Assembly (NCBI RefSeq): GCF_026213295.1
Contig: NC_079412.1
Location: forward strand, 5,239,424 to 5,303,423
DNA from: Gadus chalcogrammus
Lineage: Eukaryota; Chordata; Actinopteri; Gadiformes; Gadidae
DNA length: 64,000 nucleotides
Direction: 5' to 3'
The notes beneath the pieces were generated by a model. It was not told the origin of the DNA. It did no database searches and was given only the letters and a program-made list of their open reading frames with translations. The first letter of the stretch is position 1; every line of letters starts with the position of its first letter. Position numbers and translations under genes: made by a program. This document shows, piece by piece, positions 12,400 to 25,905 of this stretch.

Positions 12400-12800
12400 G
12401 GACTGCCGCCGAGCTCCCCCCGCCGGAGCTGCCGTGAAGGAAAAATGGATGTACTCCCGGAGCTGAGCTACCGGACACCCACCGGAGAAGCCGGAAAGCT
12501 TCGGCGGCAGTTCAGCTCCGGGAGAACACCGCCGGAGCTGCCGGACCGCCGCCGAAGCTAGGCGGCGGTCCGGCAGCTCAGCTCCCGGAGTACGGTCCCT
12601 TTCTCCTCCATGTTGCGGTTCATGGACTTTAGAGAGTCAAGGCCAAAGTTCCTTTCCCCCAATTCTTCTCCCCCAATTCTTCTCAACCATGGCCGAGATA
12701 TCCCTCACTACGAGTCTTTACTTGTTGTGGAAGTACCAGAGACATCAGACGCAGTCTTCTTTATGATTAATAATATCACCCGAGGCGCACATTGCTTTTG
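12400..12800 (+). repeat. Dispersed transposon-like repeat with large GC hairpin
   Basis: The right half (12595-12790) is the inverted partner of 3891-4150. A + strand frame at 12690 reads MAEISLTTSLYLLWK, similar to the Harbinger-type remnant MADITSIACLYLLWK at 3018 on the other strand. The left half is GC-rich with repeated GCCGGAGCTGCCGG-type words. It includes a perfect 19-bp inverted repeat, arms 12535-12553 and 12561-12579, with a 7-nt loop. I infer a decayed Harbinger-related element; the termini were not identified. Confidence 0.6.
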
Positions 12801-13045
12801 GCCATGATATTAGATGTTGTGGTGGCCCCCAAGTACGATTAAGAGACATTCACCAAGGGACTGTACCTTTAAGGGAAAGGGTTACGTAACAGAGTTGCGG
12901 TTTAAACCTGGTGTCCCCGTTTAACCGCACTCGCGTTTGATGTGAAGTTATATTGAAGTGGAGAGTAAAGCCGACTCAACGCATCTACGTCTCTTGTCTC
13001 CTCATTTATTGCACTCTACAATATAATATTATATGAATACCCAGA

Positions 13046-13046
<1 letters not shown>

Positions 13047-13114
<68 letters not shown>
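13047..13114. repeat. (TTA)n microsatellite
   Basis: About 22 uninterrupted TTA triplets, followed by TTATATTACA variants to about 13137. Confidence 0.97.
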
Positions 13115-13116
<2 letters not shown>

Positions 13117-14632
13117 TACATTATATTACATTATATAGATATAGAGCTCCAGTCTGACAACTCATGGGTCAATGGGCAGCAGCTTATTTGCCTTACAGCA
13201 ACGGACACCAGAAACAGCGCATTCTGAAGGGACTGAAACAGAGGGGAATAGCAGTAGGCAAGATTTGTTTACCTAAAAGCTATTTCCAGCTAACAGCTTC
13301 AAAATCATGTTTTCTGGAACTCAAATACTATCATTACTTGTTAGGAAAACACCATAATATGTCTCCTTTAATGTGCAATCCTGAGAAATACATTTTAATG
13401 GTACATTGCCAGTTAGTATAATAATAATAATCAAATCTATGCATTTCTATAGTTTGGTGCAGTTATATATTATGAAATACATGGCAATACATATATGTAT
13501 ATTCATTGAATTCAGTCCATTCCAGCATATTTTTCAACCTATTGCAACTACTACCCTATATAAAAATAAAGCAATTATGACTTCCAAAGGATGCTTCAGT
13601 TTAAATTGAGCCAAGTTGGTTTACAGTGAAGCAATGGGCTTTAAAGGGGCCTAAGAATAATAAAAAGGAGAGGCACTGTTTAGGGACATCCAATAGTAAG
13701 TATGTTGTTTTATCAGCCACTGGATGTGCTATAGTTGGTTACTGATTGTTCAGCAGGAAGTAAAAATAGATGTATTTTCCCACTCACCGATAAACCACAG
13801 AAGTGCCTCCTGCTAGTCTTTCCTATTGTTTCTCAGGTCTCTTCTTTCTCCATTTCTTAACGCATCATGAATGTAAATAACAGATTCTATAAATAAACTC
13901 AAAGGCAGCGAGTGCTATTTCTCCTGCCACCGATTCGTCAGCATGTTAGCAAACTGCTCACGACTAGCGTGACATAAACTCACAGAGAGTGCATAGGGCA
14001 GCATGAGGAAGAAAATAAGCAAATTGAAAGGAGAGCACATCCATCAAATCTTTTGGTTTGTTTTGTGTCAGGGGATGCACTTTCATTTATAAATGCCCCG
14101 CAAATATCACCTCACCAAAAATGACAGGTTTGTCTTCTACACTTAGTGATGTTCCCAACCAACCGAAGCTAACTAATGTGTAAGTGCTGGGAAGTTGACA
14201 GACGCTGACACGCTTCAATTTGATTCGCATCTCCTGAATTTGTTCTGAATATTCGAGCGGTTGTAATGAGTGAATCAACATGAGATGCATTTAACATTCA
14301 GGGCGTATTTATGTATTTATTTGTTGCTGTATAGGCAACTGATCTCTCTTCTACTGTGTTCTCCTCATAATAAGTACTGAACATTTTGATTGATTATCAC
14401 AACAATCTTTTTTTTCCTTCTAATTATTTGACAATCTTTCTTCTTGAAGATCTTCATGTAAGAATATAAGTTATTTGTCTCCCAATCATCCTAATCCACC
14501 CTGAGTTGATGCAGGATTTATCAATAGGAAATCAATCAGTATGATCTGTAGGGTGGGAGTGTGTGATCCAGAGTACTATTGATTGATTCACGGGTCGGGT
14601 CCACACGCCGGTCTTCATCAGTATTCTATCTA

Positions 14633-14685
<53 letters not shown>

Positions 14686-15785
14686 GTGCTGACATAGGTG
14701 ACTGTTTCAACAATGACAGTTCTAATTGCTTTAACTGAAACGTATCGATCACAAGTGCTGTTAGTCATCAATGCAACTTGAGGGAAACAATGACGTCGGT
14801 ACAGATCTCTGATGGCTCCATCTGCCCGACTCCTGAGCCAACCCCAGCTTGCCAACATGCTAGGTGTTATGCTGATTGGATAATGAGGCATTATTGTGCC
14901 AAACTAAAAGGGTTGGTGGACCAAGTGCCCTGATAGAGTGCTAGATGATTATGCCTTATGGAGAAATTACCTTAAGTGAGTGGATATCTTTCAGAATAGT
15001 CTATTTCTACCGGGGCCAGTCTACATGGTATACATTTACTGACACTTTTTGTATTGTCTGTAAGTTAACTAGTGGTTTGCCAAGATTGATTTCACTGTGA
15101 ACCATTTATTTGCTAATGGCAACATGATCGGTCGAAACAAACACGAAGTCAAAGAAAGTAAATCGCCCGTCGACCCAGAAAGGAGCGTCATTTGTGAAAG
15201 ATGTTTTCCCTGGACGTTGTAGTGTTTTGAGTCTTGCAGCTTGGTAAGAGCACATGGACTGAAGCAGGCCCAAACAACGGACCAATACCTTATTTTATGT
15301 TGAGGATAACGATCCTCTAGTCGCTAAAGGTGATATGTAATTTAATTTAATACGATGGATGTTTGCTGTAAATCGTAAATGGTACACCATGCAGTAGTTT
15401 AACCTTTGTCTCTTCACAGCTCTGGCACTAACATTTAACATCAGGGCATTATGGCAAATGCTGTAAGGCCTTTCATTATCAACTCTTGTTGAATAGACGT
15501 GGATATTCAATTATTTTTAACTCTTAAATTATTTATTTATTTATTATTGCATGATGCACAAACTTTCTATTTCTTGACTTGCGTCTCAGCCTGACAACGA
15601 ACGGCAGGCCAACAGCTGGCTGCATGGCCGTCTGGATGGAGGATTACCAGCCAGGCTCTACCTCTGGCCCTGCTCTCTGAACTCCTGTCTGGCCCCACAC
15701 TGTATGGGGCTTTCTCATTTGGCCCCAGAGTCGCTGACCTTGGCCAAGAAACCAGTTTTTAATCAGCAGTTCGCCCCGGTGCCTG
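13115..15785. other. Intronic DNA, AT-rich
   Basis: Contains a (TC)23 microsatellite at 14637-14682 and otherwise no recognised element or exon. Composition is AT-rich with scattered TAAT words. Confidence 0.45.
14637..14682. repeat. (TC)23 microsatellite
   Basis: Pure CT run. Confidence 0.97.
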
Positions 15786-15874
15786 TCCTCCTCCTCCTCC
15801 TCCTCCTCCTCCTCCTCCTCCTCCTCCTCCTCCACCTCCCCCTCCTCCTCCACCTCCCCCTCCTCCTCCACCTC

Positions 15875-15905
<31 letters not shown>

Positions 15906-16125
15906 TCCTCCACCTCCTCCTCCTCCTCCTCCTCCTCCACCTCCTCCTCCTCCTCCCCCTCCTCCACCTCCTCCTCCTCCTCCACCTCCTCCTCCTCCTC
16001 CTCCACCTCCCCCTCCACCTCCCCCTCCTCCTCCCCCTCCTCCTCCTCCTCCTCCTCCTGCACCACCTCCTCCTCCTCTTCCTCCACCTCCTCCTCCTCC
16101 ACCTCCTCCTCCTCCTCCGCCTCCA
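15786..16125. repeat. (TCC/CTC)n trinucleotide tract
   Basis: About 340 bp of CTC triplets on the + strand, interrupted by CAC and CCC at intervals. The pure pyrimidine-rich strand gives poly-Leu, poly-Pro or poly-Ser when read in the three forward frames and poly-Glu on the reverse, so the long open frames here are composition artefacts. Mirror symmetry makes it a candidate triplex (H-DNA) former. Confidence 0.96.
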
Positions 16126-16217
16126 CACTCGGCACATGACTCTGCTACGGCTCGCCCTACTGCTGCACCTTAATGAGATTCCAGTACCAGTTTCTGGTAC
16201 TGCAAAGCCGTTCAGCT

Positions 16218-16318
<101 letters not shown>

Positions 16319-16335
16319 GCTCCACTCCAAACCAG

Positions 16336-16593
16336 AGGCAGGGAGGGGAGAGGGCAGCACTGTGACCCCCACCGGACCAGAGGCAGGGAGGGGAGAGGGC
16401 AGCACTCTGACCCCCACCGGACCAGAGGCAGGGAGGGGAGAGGGCAGCACTCTGACCCCCACCGGACCAGAGGCAGGGAGGGGAGAGGGCAGCACTGTGA
16501 CCCCCACCGGACCAGAGGCAGGGAGGGGAGAGGGCAGCACTCTGACCCCCACCGGACCAGAGGCAGGGAGGGGAGAGGGCAGCACTCTGACCT
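16336..16593. repeat. 45-bp minisatellite, six copies
   Basis: AGGCAGGGAGGGGAGAGGGC recurs at 16336, 16381, 16426, 16471, 16516 and 16561, exactly 45 bp apart. The copies differ mainly at CACTGTGACC versus CACTCTGACC. The array abuts the AC microsatellite. The length is divisible by three, so it stays open in several frames without being coding. Confidence 0.96.
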
Positions 16594-17252
16594 TACCAGC
16601 GGCCGGCCACCGAGGTCTTGGTTGTTGTTCAGGGCATCTCCCATACAGACCTTTGGATAAACAAGTCTCTATTCTGGAGCCTGTTTTGATGCCGATTAAT
16701 GAGCTGCTGTCTGCTAGTAGTGGCTGGTAGTGGATGAAATTGTTAATAGCCAGGTTCTCTCCCTTGCATCAGTTGCAACAAAACAATACCCAGTGTTCAA
16801 TTAATGGTATGTGGTGGACCACTACAATTTCATTTGTCCCGGCACAGTTTATTATTTTCTAATTACGGAAGGTAAACAAATTGCTACTTTCTTCTAAATA
16901 CACAAGATTAAATTCAGATCAACCCATATGATGTGTAAGCTTTAGGTCTGAGGAGGACTTCCCTCTCTACACCAGAGAGAGAATATGTCTTTACATGTTT
17001 CCGGCATCTGTCGATTACATTTGTTAAAGGCCCTAGAGGAGATATACGATATTATTGTCCTGGCAATCGTGCGATTGAGAAGCCATGCCAAGTGCATTGC
17101 AGACACTGGCGCCACAATAAGTATTATTTGTTTCCCCATATAATCAACTCATTCACAATGATTTCTCCAGCTCGTCTCTTCTGCTTCCAAGTGATTGTCA
17201 ATCGACCTTAAACACAAATACAAACACAGACACAGACACACAAACACACACA

Positions 17253-17257
<5 letters not shown>

Positions 17258-17322
<65 letters not shown>
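17258..17322. repeat. (CA)n microsatellite
   Basis: CA run of about 65 bp, preceded by an imperfect CACAGACACA lead. Confidence 0.96.
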
Positions 17323-17324
<2 letters not shown>

Positions 17325-18070
17325 CACACAGTCACACATCCATTACGCTGAGCTGTTTCCTTAAACAAAGTTTGAATATTCTATCGAAGTGACTCCAACT
17401 TTGTAATTGAACTTTGACGTGGGGGCGTTGCAGTGGCTTAGTGATAATCACATGAAGGGCAAAAGACCCTGACCTGTTGTTGCATCAGCTCCTTTCTGGG
17501 AGCTGAAAACCACTCAATCGGCAATTGTTGTCTGGCCTTTTGTTTGAATGTGAATAGAACCGTATTGATTGCAAGCAAAATGTTTTTAATGTTGTAGATG
17601 GGATTTCAGGATTGCTAACTAATGGCAAGATGGAAGACCACTTCAATCTATTTTCAAGTCAAGGTACAAATTGAAAATCTTTACAGGCATAATTAAGGGG
17701 GATGTGAAAAGAAGGCAGAAACTTTTAAATGTTTATTTTTTCTTGCTTCACCTACTCAATCCTGACTGTCATGTAAATACAAAGCACTCGTGGGATAATG
17801 ATTTGTCTATGTAGAGAAGCAATGCATATCAAATAGATTGACATCAGTATTGATATTTGGTCTAACTTAATGGGAATGAAAGTGATATCTATTTAATAGA
17901 CATTATGTGCTTACCCTGAATAAGCAGGTTTGTGTTGTTATCAGAATGGCCTTGAAGAGGAATTCCTTGAGAATGTTCCAACATGACAACGGAGAGAAAT
18001 AATTCATAGCTTATTCAATGGCTCTTCCAAAGAGGCCAAGGAAATATGGAATTGAGGGAGTATGCGTGTT

Positions 18071-18200
<130 letters not shown>

Positions 18201-19008
18201 CGTGAGCGTGTGTCTTGCAAAATCCTCTATGTTATTTATACATTGGAATGAATCATTTAACATACTGTTTGAGCATCACTGGGGCCACACAATGACGCAA
18301 TCCTTATTGACGGGTTTCTGATGGAGTCTAGAATTTTATTTTACTCCATAAAGTGCTCTCTCTTAACTTTAAAGACAGCGTCCTGCTCTTCCCATGCATA
18401 ATACATACAACCGACTGGAAGGCAGGGAAGGCCAATGTGTACCAAACCAGTGAGGAGGATGAACATTGGAGATGGGGTCTGCTCTGATTCAGCCACAGAA
18501 GGCTTCCGTAGGGACCGCCGTTCAGCCAGACTTTGTTTACAAGGTCGCTGGCCGTTTAAGGTGAAACTGTCCACACAGCTGGAGGGATATTATTGTCAGT
18601 GTTCTGGGCGCTTTACTGCAGAAAAGTAACATTCACCGGGCGGCCATCTTGGTAATATATGCTAACTGTGTGGGGGGACATCGTGAGGAATGTCGGGCTG
18701 GTGTTCTTATCAAAAGCGGAACGCCGGCAACGGGGTGCTGGAAGCGTGTGTCGCTGGCGAGAGAGAGAGCAGGATGCCCGCTGAGGGGAAAGCATTCCAG
18801 TTTCAGTAACATTGGTTTAGTGTCGAGAGGGGAGAGAGAGGGAGGGACTTCCAGGAGAGGAATATTCGGCTCCACTACAGTTTCACTTTGTTTTTATGTT
18901 TTTTTTTTCCTCCGTGGACTCTTAAGAGATCAGATATTGTGGCAGACAGGCATAACGCTACAATTCATGATCCTCTCTCACTTGCAGCCAGGTGAATAGG
19001 ACCCATGA

Positions 19009-19340
<332 letters not shown>

Positions 19341-19657
19341 TATAGGAAAATATAGTTAAAAAATATATGCCGAAGTGAAATTTGGGGGCTAATCACCACT
19401 ATTCACAGAGCCTGAGGTGAATAATCGTCATAGTATATACTACACGTGAGTACTCCAAAAATAAACAAGATAACACTTTTTGACGGGATTTATTTGTTCT
19501 TATTAGCGGTTTATTTGTTTTTATTGGCGTGATGAGACGACCGTCACGCAATGTCCCGAGTTTGAGATCTCGATCATGGGATATTGCCCAATATCCTGAG
19601 ATAGCGAACCAATAAAATTGCGCCATCTTAAGAGGTTTAAGTGTAGCATACACCATA
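19341..19657. repeat. Unclassified 317-bp block interrupting the TATAG array
   Basis: A non-repetitive segment bounded on both sides by the same pentanucleotide repeat. It contains symmetrical words such as AATCACCACTATTCAC and TGAGGTGAATAATCG. It could be an interspersed element inserted in the array, or the array may have grown on both sides of it. No clear terminal repeats or target duplication were identified. Confidence 0.4.
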
Positions 19658-19880
19658 GTATAGTATAGTGAATTATATTCTATTATAGTATAGTATAGTA
19701 TAGTATAGTAAAGTATAGTATAGTAAAGTGTAATGTAGTATACTATAGTATAGTAAGGTTTAGTATATAATAGTATAGTATATTATAATATAGTTGGTGT
19801 AGTATATTAAAGCATAGTATGGTGTAGTATAGTAAAGTATAGTATTGTGTAGTATAGCATACTTTATATATAGTGTAGTG
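19658..19880. repeat. (TATAG)n pentanucleotide repeat, right block
   Basis: Degenerate TATAG/TAGTA array with AAAG, TTAT and GTGT variants; same motif as 19217-19340. Confidence 0.9.
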
Positions 19881-20143
19881 TACTAAAGGTGTTACTCAAA
19901 ACCCATCCACTGGAAACCAGAGACAAATGAGCATATGTGCATTCCTTATGTCACGTCGACATCGCTATTTCCTCCTTGAAGTATAGAAGGGGTGTAAAAT
20001 GGATTAGTACATTAAAGAATCTCACAAGATACACATACAGGACTGTAATAAAAAAGGTCTTCCATCTCTCTCTGTTTATACAGCAAGTAAAGGAAGATCT
20101 GTGAAAGGAAGGATACCATATTTTCAATTCAGAATACCGATAT

Positions 20144-20198
20144 TTATATATATATAAACATATATATATATATATCTATATATATATAGATATATATA
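20144..20198. repeat. (AT)n palindromic tract
   Basis: TATATA runs broken by AAACA, TCTA and TAGA, self-complementary across the centre (ATCTATATATATATAGAT). A candidate cruciform or hairpin. Confidence 0.9.
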
Positions 20199-20368
20199 TG
20201 CATTTAAATCTTTGTTTTTCTTTACTAATGACAGAACCAAAAAAGCGTTTAGTAATGGCAGCTAGAGAAAACGGTTGTGATTCACTGGATCTAATAGTAT
20301 CGACCAGACACACTGTTGTAATCTCTCTGATCCAATCTGGTGGACTGGGCCACACTTTACTGGAGTAG

Positions 20369-20591
<223 letters not shown>

Positions 20592-20980
20592 GTTGTCTCT
20601 GAGACCATATCAGAGCTGGTGTTCAGTGGAGGGGAGAGAAGGCCAGGTCATTTAATATCATGTCAACAGTGGCCTCTGTTACAGGTGAATCGATCCCTAT
20701 CTGCTCCTCTCTCCTGTAATGGCTCTGACAGGGCCAAGGGTGTGTGGGTATGTGTTTCTGTGCGTGCGTGTGTGCGTGTGTGTGTGGGAGGGGGGTTGAC
20801 AGGACCTCAGGATGTGTGAGAAATGTCAGGAGAGGCCAGGAGCGGCTGTCTCTGTCCAGCCGTGAGGCCTCAGTGGAGCCCTTTAAGGACCTTGATGTGC
20901 CAACATCACTGCTGCTCACTTAATTACCACTGTTGCACACACACACGCAAATCATGCATAAACATGCATGCAGACACACG

Positions 20981-20986
<6 letters not shown>

Positions 20987-21065
<79 letters not shown>
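20987..21065. repeat. (CA)n microsatellite
   Basis: CA run of about 79 bp ending 130 nt before the TAFA exon at 21196. It is complementary to the TG tract at 20371-20591 on the same RNA strand. Confidence 0.97.
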
Positions 21066-21164
21066 ACCGCTCATAACCCTGACTGCTATGACATTGAACT
21101 GTTGCATGTAATTCCCATTTGAAACCACGCAGAAGCAAATGGAAAAAAAGAACAAGTTGCTTGA

Positions 21165-21560
<396 letters not shown>

Positions 21561-21840
21561 CGTCATCTGGGGGCTACGCATCCACAGATGACGGTGGTGG
21601 AGGTTACCAGAGGTGGCGTTTGGGTGGTGCTGACCACGGCGAACCTGCAGTGGACTGCGCTGGTGTTGGGAGGGGGACGGCTTTGACACAATGGGGTCAA
21701 AAAATATGGGCGGCAGCCCCAGTGGTTGACTCACCAGACACCGTCACCCTGCAGTCCTCTGGTCCATTATTCATGACTACTACCAAATGGAGTCTTTTTT
21801 ATTTTAGCCGGGTTAATAATTCATGACCTCAAAGCATGCA

Positions 21841-21842
<2 letters not shown>

Positions 21843-21931
<89 letters not shown>
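21843..21931. repeat. (CA)n microsatellite
   Basis: CA run of about 89 bp in the last TAFA intron, 520 nt downstream of the exon at 21196-21320. Confidence 0.97.
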
Positions 21932-21934
<3 letters not shown>

Positions 21935-22138
21935 GTGAGCGTGTCACAAGCTGTCAGAAGCTGGAACTCTCCTTGATGTAATACCCCACAGGGGTCCAGC
22001 CCCCCCCCCCCCTTGCCTTGGTGATCCGACGAGCGGGGGTCAGTTGCCAGATGACCCCTGGGCCTCAGCTCAGCACCATACATGGTCCTCTGTAAAAGGT
22101 CGCCGGTTGGGAGGTCAGAGGTCAGCGCTGCGACCGCT

Positions 22139-22180
22139 GTGTGTGTGTGTGTTTGTGTTTGCGTGTTTTTGTGTGTGTGT
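22139..22180. repeat. Imperfect (TG)n tract
   Basis: TG run with TTTG and GCG interruptions, directly bordering the 3' end of the LINE remnant at 22186. Confidence 0.9.
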
Positions 22181-22185
22181 CTCAT

Positions 22186-23345
22186 CACCATCATCTTCAT
22201 TTTCCTAGTTTATTTTGTCCAGGCCGGAATTATTCCTTACCCGAGGGTGGGGCCTGTCTGACTCGTGGTAATCGTCCTCTCCACACAGACGCACTACCTC
22301 CTCCCACGTCTTCTCCAGTCTTCCTGGACTCCTTTCAGAGGGCACCTCCGGTTTTCTCACAAGCGAGATCCAGCCAGTGCTGCACTCAACGTGGCCGAAC
22401 CACCACAGTCTGTTTGTTCGCAGCACTACGTCTATGTCCTGGATGCCAAGCATTTTGAGGGGAGAGTCTGAGCCCACCTCATCCCTGGCCTTGATATTAC
22501 ACATCCAGCGGATCAAGGCGCGGCCGTTGCGTCGGAGGCTATTTATAGTCTCAGTTGTCACCACCGAAGTCTCGGAAGCGTGCAGCATCACACTCCTCAC
22601 GCAGGCTGAATACACGCGGCCCCAGGATGTCAACGGTAGATGTCGATGGTGCGCAGAGGAACGAGTTGGCGGAACTTGCCCCACTCACACTTGCAGCGGG
22701 TGACGGCCGCGAGCCCACAGCGGCCCCCTGCAGAGAGCATATCACCCAGGTAACAGAACTCTGGGACGACCTCCAGCCTCTCCTCGCTAATCCTCACCAC
22801 TTCCATTGGTCTTCCGGCAATGGGCCGCGCTGTGCCCAGACAGAGAGCACACTTTTGGTCTGGGTCGGGGCGAAGGGGTCCCTTGATGCCACAGAATTTT
22901 GTTGTGGACCAAGAGCGAGCGGCAACCACAGCAGATTGCGTTCCTTTCTGTTCCTGTAAAACAGACAGTACCCGGGTGCGTCCCGGACTTCTTCAGCAGG
23001 TCCATGTTCGCTCCGGGCACCATGATCTTGTTTTTTCCCATGTTGACACGCAGGCCCTTTTTCTCCATCCCCGACTTCCACATCTGCACCTTCACCAGCA
23101 GCTCCTCCAGAGAGTCAGCGATGGCCACCATGTTGTCCGCGTACAGCAGCTCCCATCTACAGCCAGTGCTTAACTCCAGAGATAGCACCTCCAGTACGAT
23201 GATGAAGAGCAGGGGGCTTAGGACAGAACCCTGTTGCACCCCTACTCCGAAACCATCACTGTAACCTCCTCCTACTCGCACTCTGCTCCTCAAGCCCGAG
23301 TACATTGACTGTACCACTCGCACCAGCCACTCGCACGACCCTCGG
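22186..23345 (-). pseudogene. Non-LTR retrotransposon (LINE) reverse transcriptase, 5'-truncated and frameshifted
   Basis: On the - strand, 23323 to about 22787 reads a reverse transcriptase palm: GVQQGSVLSPLLFIIVLEV, then WELLYADNMVAIADSLEELL, then KKGLRVNMGKNKIM. A shifted frame (22929-22630) carries a Cys-rich segment and EVVPEFCYLGDMLSAGGRC. A third (22684-22205) carries YSACVRSVMLHASET and LRRNGRALIRWMCNIKA. The order of blocks is that of a LINE RT plus C-terminal domain, in at least three frames. The catalytic YADD motif reads YADN, so one metal-binding Asp is lost. The 5' end stops at a TG microsatellite; the 3' end shows ATGAAGATGATGGTGATGAG, a GAT-rich tail. It lies antisense inside the last TAFA intron. 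The clade was not assigned. Confidence 0.92.
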
Positions 23346-23463
<118 letters not shown>

Positions 23464-25010
23464 TTGTTCAATACAAATTCAAGATAAGGATTTTCTGCTG
23501 CCTCAATGCAGCACAGTAGTGTGGAGTCCTTTCTTCCCATGCATCCCCACACAACCATGTTAAGTTTGAAGTTAGTTTAAAGTTGAAGATAATTAGATGG
23601 GATTCTAACAATTGATGTACTATTATTATTCTAATTCTATCACTATATTAATAAATATTCACATATTATCTATATCTTTATTTTAAATCCCAAAGCACAC
23701 AGAACACAAATTTGACCTCATGTAGTAGCACAACACAATCAAGAACTTCCATTCTGTTCCAATGGGGGAAGGTGCGAGGTGCCCTTTGTACAGGACTCTC
23801 ATGTATTCTAACATTATGTGCTTCCTTTTAGTCAGGTGCTTCTTAACGTGTAAAGTCAAGCAATATCTATTTGAGTGAAGTACTGGTACGGCTCTATATT
23901 GGCATCCGTAGAAAATGTGGTAGGACTGGAGCGTTATAATCTACTGCTACTTCCTGACTTCACACTGTCAGCAAGTTCATTCTGACCATATGATAATTAG
24001 GCGTCTTAACGGCGCCGATGCTAGTAGCATTAAATGTAGCGCTTCATTAAAGATTAACCATGTGTTGTTGTGCTTTCATCGAAAGAAATACAAGAGTGTA
24101 TTTCTGCAGCAGGTCCGTGGCCCTAGTGAGGACCTGGAGATGAAGGGCCCAACGCTCTGCTTTTATAGCCGGCTGATACCGCAGCTCCGCTCCCAGGCCA
24201 TCGTTTCTCAGACTAAATCAGAGCTAAATTAGAACCATCATGAATGTCATGATAGGATGCTGTGCCTTGAATGTGCCTTTTTATTGAGAAAATCCTTAAA
24301 AGTTTGATAAAGAACATTGTCACCCAGCTTTTAAAATGGACGCTGCAAACTGGCAGTATTGGAGCGAGTTTCCTCTGCCTCCAATAGCCTCCCAAGGCTC
24401 CACCTCCCCCAGGTTGAGGACGCTGAAAGAACAAAATGGCAGAACGAGCCTAGCGTAACATTAGGTTTTGAGACAAGTGCTGTTTTGGTATTTCAGTAAT
24501 TGACGAATCCTAAACTGTAAAGTGATCATTATAAATAAAAAAACATCTGTTGTTTGCAAATTATAAACCAGCTCATGTGGCATCGGTCTTGAAATCCTCA
24601 GTTTTTATAAGGAAGCATTTTAGGTCGGGTGGAATCTGGTGCTATCAAATTGATTTGGTTTGTTTGTTTGCTTCCATGGGTGCAGACTGCTTTGTTTGTG
24701 TAAGACAATTTGTTTAATATCTGGCAATTCAGGGTACTCTAAGAATAATGAATCATATCGCACAGGCCAAAACAAATACAACGATTCAGATCTGTAACCG
24801 AAATTTAAATGGAGGACATACTGGTATTGTGGTTGATTTTTTCCTTAATCTCTGTCATATCATGTTTATTTTATGATTTAGTACATTTGTTACTCATTGT
24901 ACCTTTTCTTTCTATGTCTAACCAATTCAATTCAACACACTTGATTGTCCTTTGTTATAGACTCTTCCTCATGTTTTTTTTTGCAATTAAAATACAGCTC
25001 TCTCTTTCTT

Positions 25011-25082
<72 letters not shown>

Positions 25083-25415
25083 GCAATTATAGCGTTCCTG
25101 TTCATCTTTGTAATTGTGTCATGTCATTGGCATTGTTTTTTGTTAGCTACATTAGCCTCTTTAGCAAAGCAGCTCGAAAACAAACAATACAACAAAACAT
25201 TGTATTGCACGCTCAGCAAGACCCTGCAATGCATAAATTGGTGACCGTAATAAAGTAAGAATGTAATCAAGTGTGTAAGAGCATTTAAAATAACATTAAA
25301 ATGACCAACGTGGTCAAAATACTAATAAAATAAATAAAAAATAAACCCTATTTCCCCACTTGCAACTCGGAAGGCTTGTGTCCAAGGCATCTGGAACACA
25401 CCATAGACTTCCACC
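23464..25415. other. Last TAFA intron, middle part
   Basis: Holds a (CT)n tract at 25000-25081 and otherwise no recognised exon or mobile element. Confidence 0.5.
25000..25081. repeat. (TC)n microsatellite
   Basis: CT run of about 80 bp, with CTTT variants at its left edge. Confidence 0.97.
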
Positions 25416-25905
25416 TATGAAAAATTACCCGAAATCTCATAATTATGAGATAATAAAGTCGACATTATGAGATAATAAAGACGACATTATGAGATAAAAA
25501 AAGTCATGATTATGACATAATAAAGTCAAAATAATTAGATACTTTCTCACAGCAGACGAAGTAGCAGCTCTTAAGCCTATTGAACTTGACAGGGAACTGG
25601 ATTGTGAGTGCATTGAGTACTGCTTTAAACATGGCTTTACGACAGATGAAATACTTAATTTGCTTGCTGAATCACATGGGATTGTAAGCAAACGCACCCT
25701 TGACAGGATTTTAAGCAAGAAGCAGCTCTGGCGGAAAAATAATAAAATGGATGTGAGTTGGCAACCTTCTTGAACAGCAAGTAGAAACATCTGGTCAGTG
25801 CCATGGTTGCAGGTGGATCAAAAATTTTGATTAAATTGACTTTCTATCTCATTATTTCGACTTTATAATCTCATAATTATGACTTACAATAGGGAATTTT
25901 TCTAG
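25416..25905. mobile_element. Short TIR transposon relic, IS3EU-like, with helix-turn-helix remnant
   Basis: The left end (TATGAAAAATTACCCG, then CTCATAATTATGAGATAATA from 25436) is mirrored by the reverse complement of the right end (TAGAAAAATTCCCTA, then GTCATAATTATGAGATTATA). This gives terminal inverted repeats of about 80 bp that are themselves periodic (ATTATGAGATAATAAAG). Between them the + strand frame at about 25557-25772 reads EVAALKPIELDRELDCECIE, YCFKHGFTTDEILNLLAESH, GIVSKRTLDRILSKKQLWRK and then a stop. A helix-turn-helix of the form GFTxxEIxxLL...SxRTLxRIL...LxRK precedes the integrase-like core in fish IS3EU-type transposases. No core is present. Superfamily assignment is from memory of that motif and is tentative. 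Confidence 0.65.

Noticed and set aside
12812..13019. Possible solo LTR (TGTTGTGG...CTCTACA)
   Set aside because: TG...CA ends are present, but I could not find a matching target duplication, a polyadenylation signal in place or a second LTR.
15644..16135. Poly-Glu / poly-Leu / poly-Arg frames over the (TCC)n tract
   Set aside because: Trinucleotide repeat read through; no splice context, start context or conserved flank.
17418..17500. tRNA-derived SINE head (GGGGGCGTTGCAGTGGCTTAG)
   Set aside because: Only a faint A-box-like word, no B box at the right distance and no tail repeat.
18435..18999. Open frames on both strands just upstream of the TAFA exon, considered as the signal-peptide exon
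   Set aside because: No hydrophobic signal sequence followed by a phase-1 donor. The residues do not resemble any TAFA N-terminus.
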